The notes below the pieces were generated by a model that saw nothing but the letters and a program-made list of their open reading frames with translations, was not told the origin of the DNA and did not search any database. A stretch of DNA of 64,000 nucleotides from Actinocorallia populi (GTDB lineage Bacteria > Actinomycetota > Actinomycetes > Streptosporangiales > Streptosporangiaceae): the NCBI RefSeq assembly GCF_002995495.1, contig NZ_PVZV01000007.1, positions 248,001 to 312,000 of the forward strand. The letters run 5' to 3'. The translations under genes were made by a program, and so were the position numbers. Within the stretch, counting starts at the first letter, position 1, and the number at the start of each line of letters is the position of its first letter. Positions 7,986-16,114 of the stretch are shown piece by piece.

Positions 7986-8782
7986 GGCGTCACCGCCATG
8001 TTCGCAAGGATCCGCCCGGCCAGCTCCCGGTCGCCCTCGACGACCGCCTTCGCCTCTCCCGGAGCGCACCGGCCCGCCGCCAGTTTCACGTAGTCCTCCC
8101 AATCGAGCGTTATCCGCGTCGTGGGCTCCGCGGGCACGTCACCCAGAACTCCCCGCCCGTTCCCGTCCACCACGACCCCCACGGAGTACTCGCGGGCGCC
8201 GGTGATCTCGAAGGCCACCGACTCCCCCGGTTCTGCCCCCGCCCTCCTTCCGACGACGAAGGGCAGTCCGGGCAGCAGCACCTTCCAGGTGGCGGCTCCG
8301 GCGAGCGAGTCCAACCCGCCGGGGCGCCCCGTCGCGCGGCGGATGTCCTGTTCGTGGATCCAGCAGTCGAAGGCACGGAACATCATCAGCCGGGTGTAGT
8401 CGCCGGGCTTGCCGTCCGGCTGGGGCGCCTCCGCCGCGGGGTCCACCTCCCGCAGCATCGCCAGGCGCCGCTCCAGAACCGCCTTCAACTGCTCCAGCAC
8501 CTGCGCGCCCGGCAGCGGGCGCCGGACGTCCACCCCGATCTCCACCATCCGCCCCAGCTCGTTCTGCACGTGCGGCAGGTCGGGCAGGTCGTGGGCGGGC
8601 AGCGGATCGCCCAGGAAGAGCTCCTCGGCGCTGACCAGGTGCGACACCATGTCCTTGACGGTCCAGCCGGGGCAGTCCGTCGGCAGTTCCCACTCGGCGT
8701 CCGTGAACCCCTCCGCCAGGCCGATGACGGCCCGGACGGTCTGTTCGAAAGCCGCTGTGTTCTCCTCGAATGCGGGTTGCAT
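7982..8782 (-). CDS. Maleylpyruvate isomerase-family mycothiol-dependent enzyme (DinB-like)
   Basis: A 266-residue protein of the DinB/MDMPI fold. Its N-terminal four-helix bundle has conserved WTVKDMVSHLVSAEE (metal-binding His in the SHL segment) and FDCWIHEQDIRRA (second His ligand and acidic residue). The C-terminal SCP2-like domain includes RITLDWEDYVKLAAGR. Family members bind a divalent metal and use mycothiol as a thiol cofactor, for example maleylpyruvate isomerase. It is the first gene of an operon with two acyl-CoA dehydrogenase subunits, so it may act on a thiol- or CoA-linked intermediate there. Annotation to a specific isomerisation is not justified. Confidence 0.85.
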   Translation of the reverse strand: MQPAFEENTAAFEQTVRAVIGLAEGFTDAEWELPTDCPGWTVKDMVSHLVSAEELFLGDPLPAHDLPDLPHVQNELGRMVEIGVDVRRPLPGAQVLEQLKAVLERRLAMLREVDPAAEAPQPDGKPGDYTRLMMFRAFDCWIHEQDIRRATGRPGGLDSLAGAATWKVLLPGLPFVVGRRAGAEPGESVAFEITGAREYSVGVVVDGNGRGVLGDVPAEPTTRITLDWEDYVKLAAGRCAPGEAKAVVEGDRELAGRILANMAVTP

Positions 8783-8841
8783 GCCGTCGAACCTGCCACG
8801 CCAGAAGTCACTTACGCAATGGGGTGTTTCATCCGGAGATC

Positions 8842-9999
8842 ATGGTGGGTAAGGCCTGGGGCACCCCCCGGTGCGCGCACGTACGACGACACGCGATCCG
8901 GACGGGGGGCCGCTTGCGCTGGGCCACGGTCATGCCGATCCTCGCCGTGTGCGCGCTGGCGCTGGCATGGGGCCGCGTCCCCACGGGGGTCTTCGTCTTC
9001 GTCCTGGCGATCCTGCTGGCCGGGGCCGTGCTCGCCGCCGTCCACCACGCAGAGACCGTCGCCCACCGGATCGGCGAGCCGTTCGGCGCGCTGACCCTGG
9101 CGCTCGCGGTGACCGTCATCGAGGTCTCGCTGATCATCAGCGTGATGATCAGCAGCGGGGAGGAGGCGGCGACCCTGGCGCGGGACACCGCCTTCGCCGC
9201 CGTCATGATCTGCACCACCGGCATGGTGGGGCTGTCCCTGCTGTTCGGCACGATCCGCGGCCGCACCGCGGTCTTCAACGCCGAGGGCGCCGGCGGCATG
9301 CTCGCCACCGTGGCCTCCCTGGTCACGCTGACCCTGGTGCTGCCGTCCTTCACCACCACCCAGCCGGGGCCGCGCTTCACCCCGTCCCAGCTGGCCTTCG
9401 CGGCGGTGGCCTCCCTGGTGCTGTACTCCCTGTTCGTGCTGACCCAGACCCTCCGGCACCGCGACTACTTCCTGCCGGTCACCCGGGAGGGCGAGATCCT
9501 GGACGACAGGGAGGGCGACCACGCCGACCCGCCCTCGGGCAGGCAGGCGCTGATCAGCCTCGGCCTGCTGCTGCTCGCGCTGGTCGCGGTGGTCGGCCTG
9601 GCCAAGACCGAGTCCCCGGTCATCGAGACCGCGGTGCGCAAGGCCGGGCTGCCGCACGGCGTCGTCGGGGTCGTCATCGCCCTGCTCGTCCTGCTGCCCG
9701 AGACGCTGGCGGCGGTGCGCGCCGCGCGCCGGCAGCGGCTGCAGACCAGCCTGAACCTGGCGCTCGGCTCGGCCACCGCCAGCATCGGGCTGACCATCCC
9801 GGCGATCGCGATCGCCTCGATCTGGGTGGAGGGCCCGCTCATCCTGGGCCTGGGCTCCACCCAGCTGGTCCTGCTCGTCCTCGCCGTCGGCGTCGGCGTC
9901 TCGACCCTCACCGTGGTGCCGGGCCGAGCCACCCTCCTGCAGGCCGGCCTCCACCTGGCGATCTTCGCGGCCTTCCTCTTCCTCACCTTCTTCCCCTGA
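8842..9999 (+). CDS. chaA: Ca2+(Na+,K+)/H+ antiporter, ChaA-like
   Basis: An integral membrane protein with about 11 hydrophobic segments. Segments such as HRIGEPFGALTLALAVTVIE and VSLIISVMISSG match the first cation-exchanger repeat of ChaA, and LLPETLAAVRAARRQRLQTS with LNLALGSATASIGLT the second; the conserved Glu of each repeat (VIEVSL, LPETLA) is present. It would extrude Ca2+, Na+ or K+ in exchange for protons. The start is uncertain: the ATG used here has GGAG close by, while a TTG 24 codons later (8914) has a GGGGGG stretch before it and would give an N-terminus nearer the first membrane segment. The gene stands alone, convergent with the RNA-repair pair. Confidence 0.88.
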   Translation: MVGKAWGTPRCAHVRRHAIRTGGRLRWATVMPILAVCALALAWGRVPTGVFVFVLAILLAGAVLAAVHHAETVAHRIGEPFGALTLALAVTVIEVSLIISVMISSGEEAATLARDTAFAAVMICTTGMVGLSLLFGTIRGRTAVFNAEGAGGMLATVASLVTLTLVLPSFTTTQPGPRFTPSQLAFAAVASLVLYSLFVLTQTLRHRDYFLPVTREGEILDDREGDHADPPSGRQALISLGLLLLALVAVVGLAKTESPVIETAVRKAGLPHGVVGVVIALLVLLPETLAAVRAARRQRLQTSLNLALGSATASIGLTIPAIAIASIWVEGPLILGLGSTQLVLLVLAVGVGVSTLTVVPGRATLLQAGLHLAIFAAFLFLTFFP

Positions 10000-10014
10000 C
10001 CGCGGTCCGGCGGG

Positions 10015-10917
10015 TCAGAAGTCTCCCTCGGCGACCTGGAAGACGGTGAGGCCCAGGGCCCGCCAGGCCTCCACGACCTGGTCGCGGTCGTCCAGGACGA
10101 AGGCCACGTCGTAGGCGTCGCGCACGTGGGCGTCGAAGAGCTCCACCTTGACGATGGAGTCGCGGCGGTTGTCGCCGTGCGCGCGCATGTGCAGCGCGTC
10201 GAACGGGACGGCCACGTGCTTCTTCAGCCACGTCTCGGTCTCGGCGCGGCAGGCGTCCGAGCGTCCGGACAGGAACACCACCCGGTGGCCCGCCGCGTGC
10301 ATGGCGCGGATGACGGTGATGACGGGGGCGTTCGGGAGGTCCTGGTGCACGAGGGTGTGGTCGTAGGGGCCGCGTCCGGAGATGATGGCGGTGGTGCCGT
10401 CGATGTCGACCAGGACGGCCTTCGGCGTGCCGGATTTGGGTTCGTAGGGCACCAGCCCGGCCGGAGGGCTCTCTTCGGGCAGCGGCAACGGCAGTTTCCT
10501 GCCCGCGAGGAACCGCAGGTGCAGGTCGCGGATGCGCTCCTCGCCGACGGGTGCCGCGCGTGCGGCGTCGCGCTCCAGGCACGTCTCCAGCGGTACATGG
10601 GTGAAGTCGTGCACCTCGAACTCCGCGCCGGCCCGCAGTGCGAGCTTCGCCAGGGCCCGGGCGTTCCACTGCGGCAGGTTCGTGTCGTCGCAGACGACGT
10701 CGTAACCGCTCCGGAGGAGGCGGGTGAGCGCCTCGTCCCGGACGGCCAGGACCCGCTGCTCGGTCACGCCCTTGAGGTACGTGCCGTCGTCGAGCATCCG
10801 GCGCAGCTCGTCGCGGTTGACCCGGACGCGGTGCTCCCGGTCCTCGGCGGCCCAGCCGCGGGCCCAGGTCGTCTTTCCGGAGGCGGGCAGGCCCCGGGTG
10901 ATGTGCAGGGTGGGCAT
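10015..10917 (-). CDS. Polynucleotide 5'-kinase/3'-phosphatase, T4 Pnkp-like
   Basis: A 300-residue protein collinear with phage T4 polynucleotide kinase. The kinase domain has the P-loop GLPASGKTT (residues 9-17) and NRDELRR, supplying the catalytic Asp and substrate-binding Arg (D36, R39). The C-terminal HAD phosphatase domain has DIDGTTAIISGRGPYD (first Asp about residue 171), FLSGRSD and the closing FVLDDRDQVVEAWRALGL, ending VAEGDF as T4 Pnkp ends VASGDF. It would convert 2',3'-cyclic phosphate/5'-OH RNA breaks into 3'-OH/5'-phosphate ends. It starts one base after the stop of the RNA ligase gene, so the two form a healing-and-sealing cassette. No toxin or anticodon nuclease gene is adjacent. 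Confidence 0.93.
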   Translation of the reverse strand: MPTLHITRGLPASGKTTWARGWAAEDREHRVRVNRDELRRMLDDGTYLKGVTEQRVLAVRDEALTRLLRSGYDVVCDDTNLPQWNARALAKLALRAGAEFEVHDFTHVPLETCLERDAARAAPVGEERIRDLHLRFLAGRKLPLPLPEESPPAGLVPYEPKSGTPKAVLVDIDGTTAIISGRGPYDHTLVHQDLPNAPVITVIRAMHAAGHRVVFLSGRSDACRAETETWLKKHVAVPFDALHMRAHGDNRRDSIVKVELFDAHVRDAYDVAFVLDDRDQVVEAWRALGLTVFQVAEGDF

Positions 10918-10918
10918 G

Positions 10919-12013
10919 TCAGGAGACGTCCTCGGAGTGGGAGAAGGGGCGGTCGTCGCCGGAGGGCTTGAGCGTCTGCCAGATCCGCTCGGACGGGTCC
11001 TGGCCGTCCAGGACCTTGAAGAGCCAGCCGCGCAGCGGGGATCGCAAGGCCACGGCCGCGTAGTCCTTGCGGCTCCAGCCTTCGGGCAGCGCCGCGACGA
11101 TCGCCGCGTGCTCGGCCTCGATCCGCGCCAGCAGCTCCCGTTGCCGCTCGGCGAGGTCGTGCGCGAGCGCGTTCACCCAGCCGTGGAACTCGTCGGGCAG
11201 CTTCTCGCAGATGGCCGCGGTGTCCTCGCCCGCGCCCAGGCGCTCCCACACGACGCGCGCGTTCAGGCCGGTGATCAGGCGGTGCAGCGCGAGGTAGTCC
11301 TCCTGCTTGAGCTTGACCATGAGGTCGCCGCGGCCGGGGAGCCGCACGATCAGCCCCTCGGCGCCGGGCCGGGGCGGGGCGGCCAGCGCCTCCCGCAGGG
11401 TCCGGTAGGCGAACGTCTCCACGGCCGGGCCCGGCCAGCCGTCCACCTCGACCACCCGGCCGGTGGCGATCTCCACGCCGCCGAGCAGCACCAGGTCGTC
11501 CAGGCCGCCGTAGTCGCAGACGATGCGGTTGGCGGGGTAGATGATCTCGAAGAGGCAGGTGACGCCCTCGGGCACCTTCATCCTGCCCTCGTACCGCTCC
11601 CGCCAGACCGCCGTGGCGTGCAGCGCCTGGTCGCTGGCGAACGAGCCCCGCGTGGCGACCGCGTGCCCGTCCGGCGTCGGGTAGAGCAGGCCGAGCGAAC
11701 CGTCCGCCTTGTCGGAGACGACCGCGGGGTCGTCGAGGTCGAAGGAGCCTTCGGGGTACTCGGCGTAGTTGAAGAACTTGGGGTAGGGACGCGCGGCGAT
11801 CCGGCCGTCCCGGTCCACCACCAGGCCGCGGCAGAGCCGGGTGACCTCGGTCCAGGCGCGCTCGTACTGGGTCTTCTCGGTGTAGTTGAGAATCCGCAGC
11901 GGCAGCTCCGGGTGGGTCTGCTCCTTGACGTATCCCCCGGCCACCGCCTCCGCCAGCCGGACGGGGTCGAGCAGATCATCGATGTGGGGACGCATCCCGC
12001 AATAGTGCCGCAA
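10919..12013 (-). CDS. RNA ligase, T4 Rnl1-like
   Basis: A 364-residue nucleotidyltransferase ligase. Motif I is KADGSL with the adenylated lysine at about residue 102. Upstream CRGLVVDRDGRIAARPYPKF and downstream TRGSFASDQA match Rnl1 features. The region FEIIYPANRIV corresponds to motifs III/IIIa, EGLIVR to motif IV and MVKLKQEDY to motif V. The C-terminal 120 residues are helical, as in Rnl1 enzymes. It would join the 3'-OH and 5'-phosphate ends made by the downstream kinase/phosphatase. The TTG start is preceded by AAAGGCGG; an ATG six codons later has no ribosome binding site. Physiological substrate unknown, possibly cleaved tRNA. Confidence 0.92.
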   Translation of the reverse strand: MRHYCGMRPHIDDLLDPVRLAEAVAGGYVKEQTHPELPLRILNYTEKTQYERAWTEVTRLCRGLVVDRDGRIAARPYPKFFNYAEYPEGSFDLDDPAVVSDKADGSLGLLYPTPDGHAVATRGSFASDQALHATAVWRERYEGRMKVPEGVTCLFEIIYPANRIVCDYGGLDDLVLLGGVEIATGRVVEVDGWPGPAVETFAYRTLREALAAPPRPGAEGLIVRLPGRGDLMVKLKQEDYLALHRLITGLNARVVWERLGAGEDTAAICEKLPDEFHGWVNALAHDLAERQRELLARIEAEHAAIVAALPEGWSRKDYAAVALRSPLRGWLFKVLDGQDPSERIWQTLKPSGDDRPFSHSEDVS

Positions 12014-12064
12014 ATGCCGCCTTTAGATCATCCGATTAATCCCCTGCGCCCTGCCGGCACCGCC

Positions 12065-12092
12065 TGCCGAGCGGCGGGCGATCGAGTAAGAT
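12065..12092 (+). promoter_or_regulatory. Candidate promoter for the secreted-protein gene
   Basis: TAAGAT (12087-12092) with a TGCCGA hexamer 16 bases upstream resembles a vegetative promoter and sits 27 bases before the ATG. The 106-base space between the divergent RNA ligase and this gene holds no ORF of its own. Confidence 0.4.
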
Positions 12093-12119
12093 CACGGCAC
12101 TTTCCCGGAAGGCGACCCC

Positions 12120-12920
12120 ATGCGCACAGGTGCCGCGACGCTCGTCCTCGGCGTCGTCCTGATGAGCACCGCATCCTCGGCGCAGGCCGTCCCCCGCGCC
12201 CCGGGCGCCGAGCTGGCGGTGCACGTCACGGTCCTGTCCGGCGAACCGCGGCGGGGCGCGCCGGTCGAGGCGCAGGCCTGGGTCTCGGCCCCCGGCGCCA
12301 CCGCGGAGAACGTCGTGCTGTTCCTCGCGGCCGGCTCCCGCGGCGAGGTCCGGGTCTCCGGGGGCTGCGCGCCCGCCGTGCCGGGCCACTGCAGGCTCGG
12401 CGAGGTGGACTCCGCGGGGACGACGGTGCCCTTCACCGTCGAGGTGCCCTCGGGGGAGGCCCCGCTCACCCTCGGCCTCGGCGCCTTCGCCTGGGCCGAC
12501 GGCATGTGGCCCGCGGGGGACCACACCCGGATCACGTTCGCGCCGGCGGTGCCCGGGAGCACGCCCTCGCCGTCCCCCGCGGCCTCCGAACCGCCGCCTC
12601 CGCCCGCGGCCCCCGTGGCGGCCTCTCCCGCCCCCACCGACCTGCTCGGCCTCCCTCAGGTGCCGGCCCAGACGCCGGCCCGGACGCCTCCGCAGGCCTT
12701 CCCGGCGGACGGCGCCGGACCGGCGGGACGTCCGGCCGCCCCGCAGCCCGGAGCCTCGACCACGCTCGTCGTCGCGGAGGAGCCCGGCGCGGGGCAGAGC
12801 ATCCGGCTGGGGGTGCTGCTGGCCGCCTGCGTCCTGGCCAGCGCGCTGGCGCTCCGGCGCGGCGCGCGCATCCGGCGGCGGTCCGGAGGGGGCCGGGGGC
12901 CGGACGTCAGGACTTGGTGA
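12120..12920 (+). CDS. Secreted or cell-surface-anchored protein of unknown function
   Basis: A 266-residue protein I cannot assign to a named family. It has a signal peptide ([20 protein letters not shown], cleavage likely after AQA at about residue 23). A predicted beta-rich domain spans about residues 24-140 with two cysteines ([12 protein letters not shown]) that could form a disulfide. A long Pro/Ala-rich linker covers residues 145-225. One C-terminal hydrophobic helix ([16 protein letters not shown]) is followed by an arginine-rich tail, the layout of a sec-exported protein held by a C-terminal membrane anchor. The ectodomain resembles bacterial Ig-like repeats only loosely. Its 3' end overlaps the convergent rubredoxin gene by 14 bases. 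Confidence 0.75.
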   Translation: MRTGAATLVLGVVLMSTASSAQAVPRAPGAELAVHVTVLSGEPRRGAPVEAQAWVSAPGATAENVVLFLAAGSRGEVRVSGGCAPAVPGHCRLGEVDSAGTTVPFTVEVPSGEAPLTLGLGAFAWADGMWPAGDHTRITFAPAVPGSTPSPSPAASEPPPPPAAPVAASPAPTDLLGLPQVPAQTPARTPPQAFPADGAGPAGRPAAPQPGASTTLVVAEEPGAGQSIRLGVLLAACVLASALALRRGARIRRRSGGGRGPDVRTW

Positions 12921-13086
12921 CCTCGACCATGTCGAAGTCCTCCTTGGCCGCGCCGCAGTCGGGGCAGTTCCAGTCCTCGGGGATGTCCTCCCAGCGGGTG
13001 CCCGGGGCGATGCCCTCGTCCGGCCAGCCCTGCTCCTCGTCGTAGATGAGGCCGCAGACCAAGCACTCCCAGGTCTTGTACACCAT
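12907..13086 (-). CDS. Rubredoxin
   Basis: A 59-residue protein, [20 protein letters not shown] at the start, with two CxxC iron-binding knuckles: CLVCG near residues 8-12 and CPDCG near residues 42-46. These hold one Fe in a Cys4 site. Rubredoxins carry single electrons, for example to alkane hydroxylases or diiron oxygenases. GAGGAG lies at proper distance before the ATG; a longer reading begins 22 codons earlier with no family similarity. There is no alkB or rubredoxin reductase beside it. Candidate redox partners in the window include the fatty-acid desaturase and the ferritin-like diiron protein, but nothing links them directly. Confidence 0.95.
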   Translation of the reverse strand: MVYKTWECLVCGLIYDEEQGWPDEGIAPGTRWEDIPEDWNCPDCGAAKEDFDMVEVTKS

Positions 13087-13233
13087 CACAGCTCCTCGAA
13101 GTCGATCCTTCCCCGAACCGGTCGGTCCGGGGCAGCACCCATCATCGAGCACAATGACCAGGAAAATCCCTACAATTGATCTTCCGCAATGATCACATTT
13201 GCCGCGGGGGCCGCGCCGCCGTACCGCCGCGGA

Positions 13234-14184
13234 TCAGCCGGTGGCCGCGGACGCCTCGTCGAGCAGGGACAGGTCCCGGGCGGTCAGCTCCAGGCCGGCG
13301 AAGGCCAGGAGCGGGGGCAGCTGCTCGGGGGTGCGCGCGCTGGCCAGCGGGGCGGCGACCGTCGGCCGGCCGGCCAGCCACGCCAGCGCCACCGTCGCGG
13401 GCTCCACGCCGTGCGCGGCGGCCACCTCGTCGAGCGCCTTGAGCACCTTCACGCCCCGCTCGGTCTCCAGGTGCCCGGCGACGGCGGGCGGGCGGCCGCT
13501 GTCGGCGGCGGCGCCCGGACGGTACTTGCCGGTGAGGAAGCCCGACGCCAGAGCGAAGTAGGGCATGCACGACAGGCCGTGCTCGGCCGCCAGGTCCGCG
13601 CGGGGGCCCTCGTAGGTCTCGCGGGAGACCAGGTTGTAGTGCGGCTGGATCGCCACGTACTTGGACAGGCCCTCCCGGTCGGAGAACTCCAGGGACGCCT
13701 TCAGCCGCTCGGGCGAGATGTTGGAGACGGCGATGTGGCGCACCTTGCCCGAGCGCACCAGCGCGTCCAGGGTGGTGATGATGTCCTCCACCGGCACGCT
13801 CTCGTCGTCGGCGTGCGTGTAGTACAGGTCGATGCGGTCGGTGCCCAGGCGGCGCAGCGACGCGTCCGCCGCGCGCCGGATCGTCTCGGGGCTCAGCCCC
13901 TTGAACTCGGGGTGCTGGCCGACCTTGGTGGCCACCACGATGTCGTCCCGGTTGCCCCGCGCGGCCGTCCAGCGCCCGATGATCTCCTCGGACTCGCCGC
14001 CGGTGTGCCCGGGCACCCACGCCGAGTACGAGTCGGCGGTGTCGATGAAGTTGCCGCCGGCCGCGGCGTAGGCGTCCAGGACGGCGAAGGACGTCTGCTC
14101 GTCGGCGGTCCAGCCGAAGACGTTCCCGCCGAGGTTCAGCGGGGAGACGAGCAGATCCGAGGTACCGATGCGATTCAAGGTCAT
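13234..14184 (-). CDS. Aldo/keto reductase
   Basis: A 316-residue TIM-barrel oxidoreductase. The catalytic tetrad is visible: Asp and Tyr in DTADSYSAW (about residues 48-56), Lys in VVATKVGQ and His in LYYTHADDES. The NADPH-binding C-terminal region includes VALAWLAGRPTVAAPLASAR. The sequence resembles YajO/Tas-like AKRs that reduce aldehydes or ketones. The ATG is followed at once by LNRIGTSDLLVSPLNLG, the family N-terminus. It lies between rubredoxin and a GNAT gene with no obvious pathway partner, so the substrate is unknown. Confidence 0.9.
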   Translation of the reverse strand: MTLNRIGTSDLLVSPLNLGGNVFGWTADEQTSFAVLDAYAAAGGNFIDTADSYSAWVPGHTGGESEEIIGRWTAARGNRDDIVVATKVGQHPEFKGLSPETIRRAADASLRRLGTDRIDLYYTHADDESVPVEDIITTLDALVRSGKVRHIAVSNISPERLKASLEFSDREGLSKYVAIQPHYNLVSRETYEGPRADLAAEHGLSCMPYFALASGFLTGKYRPGAAADSGRPPAVAGHLETERGVKVLKALDEVAAAHGVEPATVALAWLAGRPTVAAPLASARTPEQLPPLLAFAGLELTARDLSLLDEASAATG

Positions 14185-14249
14185 GAACGCTCGAACCCCG
14201 TACGGCCGCCCGTCATTCCCCGTCGCCGGATCTTCCCCGCGGGCCGGTC

Positions 14250-14756
14250 TCAGGTGAGCTCGGCGGCCAGGAGGTCCATGAGGAGGCAGTCGTGCCAGGT
14301 GCCGTCGGGGCCGCGCTCGTACTGGCGCATCACGCCCACCGGGCGGAAGCCGACCTTGCCGTAGGAGGCGATCGCGGCGGCGTTGTCGGCGGCCGGGTCG
14401 ATGATCAGGCGGTGGTGGCCGTGGTCCTCGACCAGATGCCGGGCCATGGTGCGCACGGCGTCGGTGCCCAGGCCCCTGCCCCGGATGCCGGGGTCGATGA
14501 AGACGTCGAGCCCCGCGCTGCGGTAGTCGGGGTCCTTCTCCTGGTACCACTGGATCGCCCCGGCGACCCGCCCCTCGTACAGGATCGCGAACACCTCGAC
14601 GTCCGGATCGGACAGACCGGCGCGCACCTCGGACTCGAGGTCGGCGCCGCCGCCCCACCAGCGCCTGACCTCCGGCTTCGCCCGGATGGCGGCCAGCTCC
14701 GGGACGTCGCTCCCGGTGGCCGGGCGCAGTGTCACCTTCTCCCCGCGCAGATCCAT
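14250..14756 (-). CDS. GNAT-family N-acetyltransferase (AAC(6')-like)
   Basis: A 168-residue GNAT. It opens LRGEKVTLRPATGSDVPELA, has the acetyl-CoA-binding loop GIRGRGLGTDAVRTMARHLV (Q/RxxGxG/A signature) and ends KVGFRPVGVMRQYERGPDGT then WHDCLLMDLLA. The RHLVEDHGHHRLIIDPAADN segment is typical of the AacA4/AAC(6') clan, which acetylates aminoglycosides. Many actinobacterial chromosomal members have other, unknown substrates, so resistance is not implied. Confidence 0.85.
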   Translation of the reverse strand: MDLRGEKVTLRPATGSDVPELAAIRAKPEVRRWWGGGADLESEVRAGLSDPDVEVFAILYEGRVAGAIQWYQEKDPDYRSAGLDVFIDPGIRGRGLGTDAVRTMARHLVEDHGHHRLIIDPAADNAAAIASYGKVGFRPVGVMRQYERGPDGTWHDCLLMDLLAAELT

Positions 14757-14788
14757 CTTTCCCCCGAAAAGTCCCGCCCGCCCTGGTT

Positions 14789-15172
14789 TCAGGCGAGCCT
14801 GATCCTGATGCCCACGGTGCCCTCGTCGCCGCGCCGGAGGCGGCTGCCGAACAGTGTCAGTGTGCCCAGCAGGCCGTACTTGCTGCGGATCAGCGTGCGG
14901 TAGGCGGCGGTGTCCTCCTCGCTGCACAGCTCGGCCGTGCCCGGCACCGCCTCGCCCGTGGGGTTGCCCCGCACGTCGCAGGGGGCGACCAGGACGTCGG
15001 AGCGGTTGCGGACGCGCTTGACCTTGCCGGAGTCCGCCACCGTCCAGACGCCCAGCGCGTCGCCGTCCCTGACGACCCACACGGGGGTGGGCACCGCCCG
15101 CCCGTCCTTGCGGTAGGTCGTCACCAGCACGTACTTCTCGCTCGCGAGCCGTACCAGCGGAGATTGGTCCAT
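14789..15172 (-). CDS. PPOX-class F420-dependent oxidoreductase-like protein (Rv2061 type)
   Basis: A 127-residue split-barrel flavin/deazaflavin-binding protein. YVLVTTYRKDGRAVPTPVW at residues 14-32 is the characteristic first strand and loop. VWTVADSGKVKRVRNRSDVL then APCDVRGNP matches the PPOX family with F420-binding members such as mycobacterial Rv2061. These proteins bind F420, FMN or haem; the acceptor is unknown. It belongs to a same-strand run with two GNAT genes, with short gaps and no clear operon logic. Confidence 0.85.
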   Translation of the reverse strand: MDQSPLVRLASEKYVLVTTYRKDGRAVPTPVWVVRDGDALGVWTVADSGKVKRVRNRSDVLVAPCDVRGNPTGEAVPGTAELCSEEDTAAYRTLIRSKYGLLGTLTLFGSRLRRGDEGTVGIRIRLA

Positions 15173-15191
15173 CCCCGCATCATAGATCTTT

Positions 15192-15731
15192 TCAGTCGGA
15201 GGCCAACCGGGCGTGCAGGTGGGTGTCGTGCAGCAGCCCGTCGCCGCCGCGGAACGACGAGCGGTGGACGCCCTCCAGCAGGTAGCCGTTCTTCTCGGCG
15301 ACCCGGCAGGAGGCGTCGTTGCCCACCGAGTGCGCCAGCGTGATCCGCTCCAGGCCCAGGGCGCCGAAGGCCCAGCCCGTGACGCAGCGGACCGCGGTGG
15401 TGGCCGCGCCCCGGCCGCGCGCCCAGGAGGCGACGCGGTAGCCGATCTCGGCCGCGGAGTTCTCCCGGTCGAGGCGGAAGACCATCACGTGGCCGGCGTA
15501 CCGCTCGGTGGTGGGCTCCAGGATCGAGAAGACGATCCGCTCCTCCCAGGCCGCCCATTGGCGCAGCTGCTCGCGGGCCCGCTCCTCGGTGTCCACCCCG
15601 TTGGTCCTGGGGGTGTACAGCCGCACGCCCGGGTCGGCCGACAGCTCCAGCAGGTCGGCGGCCTCGCTCTCGCGGGGCGGCCTCAGGTGCCACAGGCCCG
15701 CGGTGATCTCGGTGTGCTCGATCCCTTCCAC
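15192..15731 (-). CDS. GNAT-family N-acetyltransferase (RimJ/RimL-like)
   Basis: A 179-residue acetyltransferase of the RimJ/RimL type, which acetylates ribosomal protein N-termini or small molecules. AGLWHLRPPRESEAADLLEL is the family N-terminal strand. EIGYRVASWARGRGAATTAV contains the acetyl-CoA loop, and LERITLAHSVGNDASCRVAE then KNGYLLEG is the classic C-terminal motif. The start is GTG. Upstream lies a long A+T-richer intergenic region shared with the divergent kinase gene. Confidence 0.88.
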   Translation of the reverse strand: MEGIEHTEITAGLWHLRPPRESEAADLLELSADPGVRLYTPRTNGVDTEERAREQLRQWAAWEERIVFSILEPTTERYAGHVMVFRLDRENSAAEIGYRVASWARGRGAATTAVRCVTGWAFGALGLERITLAHSVGNDASCRVAEKNGYLLEGVHRSSFRGGDGLLHDTHLHARLASD

Positions 15732-16114
15732 GTCAGAGATTGTGCCATCACCGCCCGGCCTCCGGTACGGGCGTCCCGCCGCCGGGGGGATCCTGTTTCC
15801 GCCACGACCATTCCCTTCAGCTTTTTTCAGAGCAAAGACTTATACATAAGACATCTCTCTGGATACACCACAGAACGCGGCAGAAAAATCGCCGTACTTC
15901 CCGGACTTCATCTCGCCGCCACTACATCCCAGCATGTCAGGCACCACGGACAAAGCGGAACTATCACGACTCATACAGTTCGCCAGAGTACGTAGTTACT
16001 TGATCCATCCCTCGCGGAAAACAAGGCGCAGAATCCGGTATCTCTTTCGCGAGGCTCGGCCCGCCGCCCGCCGCCGACTCCTATTTTGAGAGGTCGCTAA
16101 AAGGAGGAAGCGGC
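15732..16114. promoter_or_regulatory. 383-base divergent intergenic region without a gene
   Basis: No convincing coding sequence lies here on either strand. The segment is noticeably richer in A+T than its surroundings. It contains a near-palindrome CTTATACATAAG at 15839-15850, a T-run at about 15822-15827 and a weak dyad CTCGCG (16011-16016) / CGCGAG (16048-16053). A strong ribosome binding site, AGGAGG, lies just before the kinase ATG. It presumably holds the promoters of the divergent GNAT and kinase genes; I cannot fix the -35/-10 elements. Confidence 0.5.

Noticed and set aside
10724-13045. A 773-codon plus-strand frame opposite the RNA-repair genes
   Set aside because: It is antisense to the kinase/phosphatase and ligase genes, which have complete motifs. 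No domain is visible.
14250-14756. An aminoglycoside resistance gene
   Set aside because: The protein belongs to the AAC(6')-like GNAT clan, but chromosomal actinobacterial members are common and mostly without resistance function. Sequence alone does not justify the claim.
15740-16003. A short plus-strand frame in the GNAT/kinase intergenic region
   Set aside because: Composition is unlike neighbouring genes (A+T-richer, weak third-position bias), with no good ribosome binding site or similarity. More likely promoter sequence.
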